This document shows, in pieces, positions 5,803 to 14,075 of a stretch of 24,660 nt of DNA. Location: positions 1 to 24,660 of the forward strand of contig JBPEWV010000183.1 of NCBI GenBank assembly GCA_052032335.1. Direction: 5' to 3'. How positions within the stretch are numbered: position 1 is the stretch's first letter; each line of letters opens with the position of its first letter. A program made the position numbers and the translations under genes. This DNA is from Pleionea sp052032335. Its GTDB lineage: Bacteria > Pseudomonadota > Gammaproteobacteria > Enterobacterales > Kangiellaceae. The notes beneath the pieces are model-generated. The model saw only the letters and a program-made list of their open reading frames with translations, made no database searches and was not told the origin of the DNA.

Positions 5803-7098
5803 CTAATCTTCTTGCTTCAATTCTCGATAGAAAGCCTGGCCTTTGGTAACCGAAATACTTAAGGACAAGAGACCAAAAATCATCAGCATTAAAGTGGGAA
5901 CAGCAAAAATACAGGAAACCAATAACCAGGCTCCATGAATGGTATAACTGGTAATAATTTGCTCCACTTTATGGTCGTACAATGTGACCGGCTTGAGGAT
6001 AAAAAAGACTTCTGCGGTGATCAGTAACACGCTCAAAAGCAACCATAAATTCAATCCGTAATCCTGAATAATCGCCATACTGAAAATACCGAGAATCGCG
6101 ATTCTTAAAATGGGCAAGGTAACGGCACGCAACCGCTGAGTTAAAGGTTGTTCATCGCTGATGTATTCAATCAGCGGGTAAGTCATCACCACGCTGGCCG
6201 ATACAATGCCTGCGAATACGGTAAACATCCAATGCCCGAACAGTAAGGTACTGGCAGCAAGTATCATTATCAGCACCCATAGCATTGCGCCCTGCTGCTG
6301 TATAAATGGAATTTTTCTAAATGTTGGCAGCATGGATTCAAACAATTTACTTAATACCGACTTATCGATATCGTTTAATTCAATCTTACCGACGGTTTCA
6401 CCCGCTTGCAGTCGCTCCAGAGTGTCGATGTCCTGATTGGCTTCAATCACCGACCAATGATCATTAACCGTTGGAATTACAGTGCTTCTTCCCGCTCGAC
6501 TTAACGCGGTTTGGATTCGGTTCCAGCTCAAGGGGCGATCTTTTGCCACCTTGTCGATCAGCTTAAAGATGATGGCGCCACATTTGTACACGCCGATATC
6601 GTACCCCTGAGCGGTTTGCTTGCCGGTCTGTCGCGTTGCGCTTTCAGAGTTAAACTCGACTTTAAACACCGAATTTTTATTCAGTTGGGGATGCGACTTT
6701 CCGGTGTATAAAATCGACGTTACCTGATGGCTATTGGTTGGGTGTTTAACCAATAACTTCGCCATTTCCTGAGATAAAATTCGATTTACGGGCCAGTAAA
6801 CAAAGGCCTCTTTCATATAAGGCTCACAGGCCATTAGTCCTCGGCGATTGCTGATAACCTCGGATTCAATTTCTAAAAAGGTCGGGCTGAAGCCAAATTT
6901 CATCGCTTCGCTGGCGATACTGCTTCGGGAAGAAGAGTTGGCTTCGATTAGAATAAACAATGAAGTAATGCCGGCCTCGCTCATGGAGCGAAAATGATGC
7001 CGTAACAAGGGCTCACCGTTGACCGGCAACATTAATTTGTCACCTTCCGACGAAACCAATTGCTTCAAGTTAACCGTTGTATCAAGAACACACTTCAT
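5803..7098 (-). CDS. Membrane protein with degenerate nucleotidyltransferase-like domain
   Basis: This encodes 431 residues in two parts. Residues 1-240 follow the order of a sugar-phosphate nucleotidyltransferase: LPVNGEPLLRHHFRSMSEAG (24-43) resembles the K-P-L-x-x-V-x-G-K-P-L-L block, SNRRGLMAC the G-(G/T)-A-x-A strand, GYDIGVY the D-I-G-I-Y strand and HWSVIEANQDIDTLERL the W-x-D-V-D-T-P-E block. The glycine-rich nucleotide loop and the metal-binding Asp are missing, so it is probably catalytically dead. Residues 271-415 contain about five membrane helices. Length and layout resemble bifunctional inositol-phosphate cytidylyltransferase/CDP-alcohol transferases, but the D..DG..AR...D...D signature of the second half is absent too. 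A strong ribosome site (GAGGAG, 7 nt) fixes the start. It follows the kinase-lipoprotein genes after 172 nt. The family assignment is tentative; being a real gene is secure. Confidence 0.75.
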   Translation of the reverse strand: MKCVLDTTVNLKQLVSSEGDKLMLPVNGEPLLRHHFRSMSEAGITSLFILIEANSSSRSSIASEAMKFGFSPTFLEIESEVISNRRGLMACEPYMKEAFVYWPVNRILSQEMAKLLVKHPTNSHQVTSILYTGKSHPQLNKNSVFKVEFNSESATRQTGKQTAQGYDIGVYKCGAIIFKLIDKVAKDRPLSWNRIQTALSRAGRSTVIPTVNDHWSVIEANQDIDTLERLQAGETVGKIELNDIDKSVLSKLFESMLPTFRKIPFIQQQGAMLWVLIMILAASTLLFGHWMFTVFAGIVSASVVMTYPLIEYISDEQPLTQRLRAVTLPILRIAILGIFSMAIIQDYGLNLWLLLSVLLITAEVFFILKPVTLYDHKVEQIITSYTIHGAWLLVSCIFAVPTLMLMIFGLLSLSISVTKGQAFYRELKQED

Positions 7099-7225
7099 AG
7101 TTTATCTCCTCGAACGAGACCATATCATGTTCATCGCAGACAAAATGTGAATAGCTGCATGAAATGCCTGTGCACGAGTCAAAGAATGTTTGGTCAGCTT
7201 ATCAAAAACACACAACTGAGCGCGA

Positions 7226-7244
7226 AACGAACTGACTGTTCGTT
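7226..7244. repeat. Small inverted repeat in the gap before the membrane protein gene
   Basis: AACGAAC and GTTCGTT are separated by five bases in the 172-nt gap between the lipoprotein gene and the membrane protein gene. No T-run follows on the minus strand, so I do not call it a terminator. It could be an attenuator or an operator. The rest of the gap shows nothing clear. Confidence 0.35.
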
Positions 7245-7270
7245 AGGCGCCCGGTTTGTATCGATTAGTT

Positions 7271-9178
7271 TCAGTGTTCAACAACTGACGAAATTAACTT
7301 TTCACGTAACGACGCTTCGAGCTTGTCCTGAACACCACGAATTGCGGCAGCGTAGGCGTAATACCTGGCGGCAATTTTATGGTTGTTCTTGGCTGCGGCA
7401 TTATCACCCAAAGCGAGATATCGATCGTCAGGGTCGCTCAGCATTGTTTTTAACTGCTCACCAATTTTCTTCGCAACAGCCGCAGACAGCTTTTCCATAA
7501 TTTCGATATCCGATGGCAACTCCGGGCGTTTGAAAGGCATTTCAAACTCACCGATACTGATGCCTTCGTTACCTTCACCATCAAATACCTGTTTGTCTCG
7601 CGCCGTCTCGTTAATCAGTACCTGCCCTGTTTTCTGATCCACTACCCGGTAGTTGACCGACAAGATTCCGGTTTTACGTTGGTGCAAAACTCTAACGGTA
7701 ACGTCTTCTTTCTTTTCATCGATCAAAAACTCTGGCGGCGCAGTCCCTTCAGAACCGTCTTCTTTCCACTCTTTATAGGCAGGGTTCGGAGTACGAATGG
7801 TTTCGGTCACCACGCGCATGGTTTTCGTTGATTGACTGCTATCAGCATCAACGCCAGTTGATAGGATATCGCCTTCCAAAGTTAACAGTCGCCCCGGAGC
7901 TTGTTGATCAGCAGTCGATAATTGCTCTGCCGAAACCAAAGCCACGTCGCCTGGCATTTGTTCAAACACCCAACTGTACACCTGCTTGGCCACAGCTTTT
8001 CCGGCGCTGTGGTGCGTGCCTGTCTGCTCGAAGTCCTGAACGTACATTGAGGTTGCCGCGTATTCAACAATGTTCTTACGCGCTTGGCTAAGCGTTGATT
8101 TTAGTTTCGGATGGTTCGGGTTGAACTTATTCACTATCTCGAGATAGGCCAGCTGCTCGCCATATTCTTTGTTACGGCCTTTTACCGCGGCAAAATTCAT
8201 CAACTTATTCAAATACGCATGTTCTGCATCGTGCTGTGGTTCTTCCCCCACAATCGAGCGAATTTTTCGCGCTTTCATAAAGTTTTCATAAGCGCCTTTT
8301 AACGCGCCCTCGGCTGCGTTTTGTAACGCCCGATTAATAAAAAAGTCGTTTAACAAGGAAATGCTATTGGTCAGAGACGGCTTCACTTTCTCAAACAAAG
8401 GTGAACGAGAAATGCGTTCCAATTCACTCAATGCCAGCTCCGGTTTACTGTCTTCCAGTGCTTTGCGAAACGAGTTTTCAAACCCTTCTTGCTCAGAAAC
8501 CGCCAGTTTTTCCCGAGCTTCAGCGTTGTTAGGATCGAGCCCCAATACTTTTCGTAAAAAACTTGCTGCATGAGTGTACTTACGATTTGAAATAGCGGTG
8601 TCGGCTTCGACCATCCAGTTCACTATGGCTTGTTCTTTCTGCGCCATGTAGTCCTGATAATGCTGACTGCCTTCACCGGCAATATTGGCAGCTACGCTCA
8701 TCGCGTTGATGCGTTTGACCTGATCGCTCACCGCAATTTTTGAGACCTTAATCATTTGATTGGCCAAGGCGTCTTGTGCCATGGTCGCTTCACCACGCAG
8801 CTTTTGTTCAGTTTGCTGGTAACGAGCCGCATCCCACGATTTGATGACTGCCGAATCTTGTTTCAACTTATCAATTAAAGTTAACGACACCACACCAGAA
8901 GGCAGACGTTCATTTTCCAGCTTTTGATAAATTTCTCGTTGTTTGTCCACCGCCAACTGTTCGGCAATTTGCGTTGCTATCGCTTGCAGCTTTTGCTTTG
9001 AGGAACCGCTGGCTTGCGACAGGTCAGCTTGCACCTTTTGATACAGCTGAACCAAGTTGCCGCTATTTCTGGCCTGTTCAATTTGTTGCTGTGTTACGGC
9101 GGGTTTACCCGATCCGCAGCCTGTTAAGATCAAGCTCAATGAAAATAAGCTAATCAGCGTTAAGTTATTCTGTTTCAT
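7271..9178 (-). CDS. Large TPR-like outer-membrane lipoprotein
   Basis: The product is 635 residues. Residues 1-20 form a lipoprotein signal peptide with lipobox LTGC, lipidated Cys21; Gly at +2 suggests outer-membrane sorting. Residues 25-420 are helical and TPR-like, the clearest repeat being SFLRKVLGLDPNNAEAREKL (207-226). Residues about 425-575 look beta-rich (VTVRVLHQRKTGILSVNYRV, then DQKTGQVL), and a last TPR-like helix pair ends the protein. I chose the ATG at 9178, although the frame is open to 9364, because it begins the signal peptide and has GAGG 6 nt upstream, 13 nt after the kinase stop. The short gap and the similar DPNN..A repeats imply work with the kinase, for instance as an envelope anchor or assembly platform. 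Its exact role is unknown. Confidence 0.85.
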   Translation of the reverse strand: MKQNNLTLISLFSLSLILTGCGSGKPAVTQQQIEQARNSGNLVQLYQKVQADLSQASGSSKQKLQAIATQIAEQLAVDKQREIYQKLENERLPSGVVSLTLIDKLKQDSAVIKSWDAARYQQTEQKLRGEATMAQDALANQMIKVSKIAVSDQVKRINAMSVAANIAGEGSQHYQDYMAQKEQAIVNWMVEADTAISNRKYTHAASFLRKVLGLDPNNAEAREKLAVSEQEGFENSFRKALEDSKPELALSELERISRSPLFEKVKPSLTNSISLLNDFFINRALQNAAEGALKGAYENFMKARKIRSIVGEEPQHDAEHAYLNKLMNFAAVKGRNKEYGEQLAYLEIVNKFNPNHPKLKSTLSQARKNIVEYAATSMYVQDFEQTGTHHSAGKAVAKQVYSWVFEQMPGDVALVSAEQLSTADQQAPGRLLTLEGDILSTGVDADSSQSTKTMRVVTETIRTPNPAYKEWKEDGSEGTAPPEFLIDEKKEDVTVRVLHQRKTGILSVNYRVVDQKTGQVLINETARDKQVFDGEGNEGISIGEFEMPFKRPELPSDIEIMEKLSAAVAKKIGEQLKTMLSDPDDRYLALGDNAAAKNNHKIAARYYAYAAAIRGVQDKLEASLREKLISSVVEH

Positions 9179-9191
9179 CGGTTGCCTCGGT

Positions 9192-11609
9192 TTATTCATA
9201 ATCAGTATCGTCTTCAGCTTCAGCATTATCAGACGTTTCATCCTTGTCAGACGAATCGGTCGATTTCTGCGAAGGCCGCGTTTCTGTAGATTGAGCGGGT
9301 TGTTCGTTACTTGCGTTGCCACCCGTAGGATTATTCTGCTGTGCCGAATTTTGTACAGACTCATTTTTATCGTCCGGCTCGGGGGTTAATATGACATCCA
9401 TTTCGCTGATTTGTTGTTTCAGTACCGGAATGTCAGGGTGGTTGGCAAAATTACTTTGCAGTTTCACCAACCATTGCGCCGCCTTACCTTTGTTTCCATC
9501 CTGGATCGCCTTACGCGTCAAGTCAGCCAGCTTCGTTTGAATCAACTGTATTCCCTCTAGCGCTCGTTGATTGCGATCATCAATGGCTAAAACATCGCGA
9601 TACTTTGACATGGCGCTATCGTCTTCGGGTTCAACCAATCGATTTTCTGAGTAAGCGACCGATGCAGCATTCAGCTTACTGTTAATTTTTAATTGCGTTA
9701 GTGGATCGGCCAAAAGTTTTTTACGCGCTTCTTCTTGTTTCTTTTTTTCCTGCTCGAGTGCCGCCAATCGACGTTCTTCATCGACTTTGGCTTTGATCGA
9801 GGCGTACTGTTGTTTCAACTCGGCCAATCGGGAATCGTTAGCATCAATAGTCTCGAGTTTTTTAATTGACGACGCTGCCGCCTCAATATTTTTGTTTAAC
9901 ATTGATTGCTGCGCCATTTTGACGTATCGGCTTTTTACCGACTCAACACCTTCGAGCGCTTTTGAGTTGTTGGGATCAATGACTAACACTTGTCGAAAAA
10001 AGTCCAGCGCGCTTTCACCTTTGGGCGAAGTGAGTTTATTCGCGGCGAACGAAGTCGTTGCTTTTTCCAACAGCGCATCGATTTCCTGCTGTTGTTCGGC
10101 AACCTCGGCCTGTTGTTGTTGGCGCTGTTTAAACGACTGGTATCGATTGTCTAAGGCACTCAAAGATGGATGTTGTGGTGCGGTTGACTCAATCACCGAA
10201 TAATATTGCATAAAGGCGTCTTCATCATCTTTTTCGAGCGCCGACTCTGCGTAACTGGCGGCCCGTTGCAAGGTGGCCGCTTTGCCCGCAATCGCTTTAC
10301 TGTTGGTTTCATCCAGCACCAACACACGCAGGTAATTTTGCAACAACTGCCGTACCTGTGCCGGATCCAGATCGGGCAATGGCTCCAGTGTATCGGCTTC
10401 AACCAGCAATTGGGCAATTTGCTTTTGCCGCGCTTCAAGCTCCGCTGAATTGGCGCTGGGATTATTCTGTACCGGTTTGTTTTGACTCACGGTTTGATTG
10501 GATTTTACAGGCTCGGCCGTGTCAGAAGATTCCACTATCGATTGTTCTGGCTGTTTCACTGCGTTTCCGGTCACTTCTAGAAACCACTGTTTCGATTGAG
10601 GGAACCATAATTCTTGCTTCAGATAACCAACGGTACCGCCAACCAGCAAAATTGGAATAACCACCCAGGGCCAGATTCGTCGCGACTCGGTATCATCGAG
10701 CACCAGACGCTCGTTCGCGACCATGTCATCTTCTGCAAATATCGCCTGGATATCTTCTTCACGACTGGCGCGTAATTCGCTGGTCGACCTTTGTTGAGAG
10801 CGCGAAATATCGCCGGCCAGAAATTCCTCGACTTCACTGGACAATTTTTCAGCATCTTCGAAACGATCTTCCACCTTTTTGGCCAACATCCGGTCGAGCA
10901 ACCACTGATAGTGCTTTTGACGAGCCGATAAACGAGGAATGGGTTTGGTCACGTGCTGCAAGCAGACGGCAACCGAGTCTTCGCCATCGAATGGCACCTT
11001 CTGAGTCAACATCTCGTAAAGAATGATACCCAAACTGTAAATATCGGAACGGCCGTCAAGTTTACGACCGCGACATTGCTCCGGGCTCATGTACTGGGGC
11101 GTGCCGATTAATTTGCCGGTTTGCGTCATTTGCGTGGAAGAGTTTGAGGCTTTGGCAATACCAAAATCTGTCAAAACCGGCTCACCGTCGTCGCGAAACA
11201 GTATGTTCTCCGACTTTACGTCACGATGAATGTAGCCTTTATTGTGCGCGTAATGCAGCGCTTTGGCGATTTTTTGAATGACCCATAGGGCGTCTTTGGC
11301 TTTTATCCCTCGTGTTATGCGGGTGCGCAGGTCAGTCTCGGGCAGATACTCCATTGCGAGATAATAGAAACCGTCGTGCTCCCCAACATCAAAAACCGTT
11401 ACTATGCCGGGATGGCGTAATTTCGCAACGATTTTGGCTTCTCGTAAGAATCGCTCACCAAAACTGGGATCGGCCGCGAGTGCTGGCGACATTACCTTTA
11501 GGGCAATTTCCCGGTCGAAGCCTTCTTGAATGGCTAGATATACTGTTGCCTGGCCCCCCACTCCGAGAGTTTTAATGATTTTATAACCAGGAATATTAAT
11601 TGCGCTCAC
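9192..11609 (-). CDS. Transmembrane Hanks-type serine/threonine protein kinase
   Basis: The 805-residue product starts with a complete kinase domain (8-266). It has the glycine loop GVGGQATVY (16-24), Lys38, Glu57, HRD at 128-130 with K132 and N135, DFG at 148-150, PE at 176-177, D189 and R249. All catalytic residues are present, so it should phosphorylate Ser/Thr in the cytoplasm. One membrane helix (313-330) follows. The periplasmic part holds three related repeat units (about 394-490, 510-605, 640-735), each with a line like FRQVLVIDPNNSKALEG, separated by Q/E/K-rich coiled coils, and an acidic low-complexity tail (745-805). There are no PASTA domains. The GTG start has GGGG 8 nt upstream. 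It lies 193 nt after the FHA gene and 13 nt before the lipoprotein gene; the FHA protein is a natural reader of its products. No PP2C phosphatase gene is in the window. Confidence 0.93.
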   Translation of the reverse strand: MSAINIPGYKIIKTLGVGGQATVYLAIQEGFDREIALKVMSPALAADPSFGERFLREAKIVAKLRHPGIVTVFDVGEHDGFYYLAMEYLPETDLRTRITRGIKAKDALWVIQKIAKALHYAHNKGYIHRDVKSENILFRDDGEPVLTDFGIAKASNSSTQMTQTGKLIGTPQYMSPEQCRGRKLDGRSDIYSLGIILYEMLTQKVPFDGEDSVAVCLQHVTKPIPRLSARQKHYQWLLDRMLAKKVEDRFEDAEKLSSEVEEFLAGDISRSQQRSTSELRASREEDIQAIFAEDDMVANERLVLDDTESRRIWPWVVIPILLVGGTVGYLKQELWFPQSKQWFLEVTGNAVKQPEQSIVESSDTAEPVKSNQTVSQNKPVQNNPSANSAELEARQKQIAQLLVEADTLEPLPDLDPAQVRQLLQNYLRVLVLDETNSKAIAGKAATLQRAASYAESALEKDDEDAFMQYYSVIESTAPQHPSLSALDNRYQSFKQRQQQQAEVAEQQQEIDALLEKATTSFAANKLTSPKGESALDFFRQVLVIDPNNSKALEGVESVKSRYVKMAQQSMLNKNIEAAASSIKKLETIDANDSRLAELKQQYASIKAKVDEERRLAALEQEKKKQEEARKKLLADPLTQLKINSKLNAASVAYSENRLVEPEDDSAMSKYRDVLAIDDRNQRALEGIQLIQTKLADLTRKAIQDGNKGKAAQWLVKLQSNFANHPDIPVLKQQISEMDVILTPEPDDKNESVQNSAQQNNPTGGNASNEQPAQSTETRPSQKSTDSSDKDETSDNAEAEDDTDYE

Positions 11610-11676
11610 TCACCGTACCCCAAGACGTGTTTAATAATTATACTTTTTTGACGTGCGCTGGAATTCTCTATCAATA

Positions 11677-11706
11677 ATAATAGATCCTGAGGCGAACTTA
11701 TAGCAA
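11677..11706 (-). promoter_or_regulatory. Candidate internal promoter for the kinase-lipoprotein pair
   Basis: On the minus strand TTGCTA (-35) and TATTAT (-10) are separated by 18 nt, in the 193-nt gap after the FHA gene. A perfect TATAAT without a good -35 follows at 11637-11642. The kinase may therefore be expressed independently of the FHA gene. Otherwise the gap is AT-rich and carries no clear terminator. Confidence 0.4.
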
Positions 11707-11802
11707 CTAATTGAATTATAAATAATTTATAGTCGCCAAAGCGTCTAGCTGGGTATTAAGGTCCGATCCGTGGCCAAAATACCTTGTTTTGAGATAACCG
11801 TA

Positions 11803-12804
11803 TCAGCGAGTGTTGTGCTCATTTAGCGCCGTTTCGCTATTTTCTGGTTCGTTCGTAACTGGCTCGGGACCGTATAAAGACTCAACTTCATCCACAAAGG
11901 TGCTGGTTGTTACCGGATCGGTCCAACGCACCGACGGTGGCATCAGAGTACTGTCGTAAACGGGAAACCCTCGAAATGACTGAGCATCAAATATCGGCGG
12001 TAACAAATATATTAAAACCACCCCCCAGGCCAGCGCATTGGACCAGATGATACGCACCATGGGTCTTTGCGGCAATGAAAGGTAAAAGTTACACCAGAGC
12101 AACAAGGAAAATATGGCGCCATTGGTAAAGTAGCGAATTTCTGTCAACCACAGACCGGCTCCGGTATTGAATGCCAATATTCTTAAACACACCGGGGCCC
12201 ATTGCAGCAAAATTGCCGCCACCAAGGTGGCCGCGAGATGACTGTAAAAGCGACTTTCGTGTCGAATCACGCGACCACCGAGCGACCAGGCCGTGGCCCA
12301 CCCGACCAAGATGATCAGTTCGTAAATCAACTCATTAACCAATCGAGACGGTGTCAGATCACGATAATTATGGATGCTGGCCAGTTGCCATTCGCCCAAC
12401 ACAAAAGCAATCAATAACAGAGCAATCACCCAGGGAGAACTTATCGCGTGAAAAATATCTTCAACCGAATGTAATGGCCAGACATCTTCAACTGGATGGT
12501 CTTCTCGCCAGATGCTGATGTAGGCGCGCCCTAGCAATAGGGTATCTCCGGACTGAATCAGGCTTCCCGAGGCGACGGTTTTTCGAGCGTCGTTTCTCAC
12601 GCCATTTTCACTGTCCAAATCGACAACCGTCCATTGCCCTTCTTCGTTTAATACCAGTTCCATGTGGTAGGGCGACACGTGCGGTTCACTTAAAATAATA
12701 TCGTTATCCAGTGCACGACCGATTCGAATGCGCGTCTTATCTTTAAAACGATAACGTTGTAATACTTTTTTCGACCGGTTTATCTCTTCAATCACCAGAT
12801 TCAT
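11803..12804 (-). CDS. FHA-domain membrane protein
   Basis: The product is 333 residues. Residues 23-98 are an FHA domain with the core residues Gly29-Arg30, Ser44, His47 and Asn67-Gly68 in RIGRALDNDIILSEPHVSP and SENGV; such domains bind phosphothreonine peptides. Four or five membrane helices follow (about 123-138, 156-174, 187-205, 228-244, 253-271), then a polar tail of some 60 residues. With the FHA domain in the cytoplasm it can dock threonines phosphorylated by the kinase encoded next. The helical part matches nothing I recognise. The ATG overlaps the protease stop by 4 nt (ATGA), which indicates translational coupling. I read it as the membrane partner linking the periplasmic protease to the kinase; this is inference. 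Confidence 0.9.
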   Translation of the reverse strand: MNLVIEEINRSKKVLQRYRFKDKTRIRIGRALDNDIILSEPHVSPYHMELVLNEEGQWTVVDLDSENGVRNDARKTVASGSLIQSGDTLLLGRAYISIWREDHPVEDVWPLHSVEDIFHAISSPWVIALLLIAFVLGEWQLASIHNYRDLTPSRLVNELIYELIILVGWATAWSLGGRVIRHESRFYSHLAATLVAAILLQWAPVCLRILAFNTGAGLWLTEIRYFTNGAIFSLLLWCNFYLSLPQRPMVRIIWSNALAWGVVLIYLLPPIFDAQSFRGFPVYDSTLMPPSVRWTDPVTTSTFVDEVESLYGPEPVTNEPENSETALNEHNTR

Positions 12805-14051
12805 TGAATTTGCTCCATAAACCGACGTAAGAACTGTTGCGCATGTTGTCGCTCAACGCCTGATAAGGTGTAATGACTGACCAGCGCTTTTTGATTCAGA
12901 TCGAGTGTTGATGCCAGAAACAACACGTCGTACAACCCACGAAACTGTTTGTATTCACGGACGCAGTAAACTGCTTTGTTGACACTGGTTTCTGCATTAT
13001 CGGCGACAAAGTCGTGTTGGCACTGGTACTCGGTAACATGCTCTTCACTGGCGATGTTGCCTGCTCCGGCATTAACAAAAGAGTCATTTAACATTTTATA
13101 AAATTGCCAGTTGGTCAATTTATCCGATTCGTACCAGAAAAATTCGAGTTCGATAATTCCAGAATAAAAATCGGGAGCGATATAAATGTACTCGGAATTT
13201 TTACAGCGACGGTACACTTCGGTATAGGTTTCAGTCCGGTTGTTACTGGACTCGCCCCAGCAACTGACAAAGTTGGTTAATTCGCCAATCACTTGCGCTT
13301 CGCCTAATGTAACCGGTTCCCACCGACCTTTAAAAAGTTTCTGCATCATTTCTGACTGATTGCTTTTTAACTGTTGGTAGGCCTGCTCGGACAAAGCTTC
13401 ACTGGTCTGTTGTTTATTTTTCAGTAAGTCTTTCAGCTTTTCCAGCGGTACCAGAAAACTCAGCTGATTTCCGGAAGTAGCGACATTTACGCCAATCACT
13501 TCACCAGCCCGGTTAAGCACTGGCCCGCCGCTCATTCCGGGGTTGATTGAGCCGGAAAATAAAATTCGACCATAATAAGAATGTGCGGTTTTGCCATTAA
13601 AGGTACCGGGCACTACCGTCATCCCCAAATCTCTTGGATTACCCAAAGAAAAGATTTGCTGCCCTTTCTTTGGTTGCTGTTGTGCCAGGCTCAAAAAGCC
13701 CTGATTCTCGGCGCGCTCCAATTTGACCAGCGCCAGATCGTTAATCACATCAATACTGACTACCGAGATGGAATACTTCGACTTGTCAAACGCCAGCGCC
13801 TCAAGCTGGTATTTTTCAGGATGCAATATAAACTTTGACACCACATGATAATTGGTCGCAAGGGTCCCCTGCTCATCTATGGCAAACGCAGAGCCGATGG
13901 AAGACTTGCTGCCTGAAGCAATATCGATGGTTCGAATTTGAAACAAATGTTTTTGATAATCCTGAAAAAGTTGCTGCGCGTTATCGGCAACCTGCGCCTG
14001 CAACACGGTAGAAAACCAAAGCCCTAAGCAAAAATATAAGTATCGTCCCAC
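12801..14051 (-). CDS. Secreted trypsin-like serine protease with cysteine-containing C-terminal domain
   Basis: This is a 416-residue periplasmic protease. Residues 1-19 look like a signal peptide ending LQA. The S1 domain (about 30-210) has an intact triad: His69 in TNYHVV, Asp105 in NDLALVKL and Ser174 in GMSGGPV, with SINPG forming the oxyanion side. This is the HtrA/DegP-like S1C style, but there is no PDZ domain. Instead residues 240-416 form an unrecognised domain with four cysteines (264, 283, 344, 363), probably two disulfides. The GTG start is supported by GAGG 7 nt upstream, 24 nt after the flavoprotein gene. The stop overlaps the FHA start by 4 nt, so protease and FHA protein are probably made together. 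The substrate is unknown. Confidence 0.9.
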   Translation of the reverse strand: MGRYLYFCLGLWFSTVLQAQVADNAQQLFQDYQKHLFQIRTIDIASGSKSSIGSAFAIDEQGTLATNYHVVSKFILHPEKYQLEALAFDKSKYSISVVSIDVINDLALVKLERAENQGFLSLAQQQPKKGQQIFSLGNPRDLGMTVVPGTFNGKTAHSYYGRILFSGSINPGMSGGPVLNRAGEVIGVNVATSGNQLSFLVPLEKLKDLLKNKQQTSEALSEQAYQQLKSNQSEMMQKLFKGRWEPVTLGEAQVIGELTNFVSCWGESSNNRTETYTEVYRRCKNSEYIYIAPDFYSGIIELEFFWYESDKLTNWQFYKMLNDSFVNAGAGNIASEEHVTEYQCQHDFVADNAETSVNKAVYCVREYKQFRGLYDVLFLASTLDLNQKALVSHYTLSGVERQHAQQFLRRFMEQIQ

Positions 14052-14075
14052 TCAACTGCCTCATTTATCATTCGT

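Noticed and set aside
7226..7244. Terminator after the lipoprotein gene
   Set aside because: The inverted repeat is not followed by a T-run on the minus strand, so it is listed only as an inverted repeat.
9179..9364. N-terminal extension of the lipoprotein frame
   Set aside because: It lies inside the kinase gene in another frame and would bury the lipoprotein signal peptide; the ATG at 9178 has a good ribosome site.
5803..14051. Type VI secretion-linked kinase locus
   Set aside because: Kinase and FHA genes occur in such loci, but no Tss, Hcp or VgrG component is present in the window.
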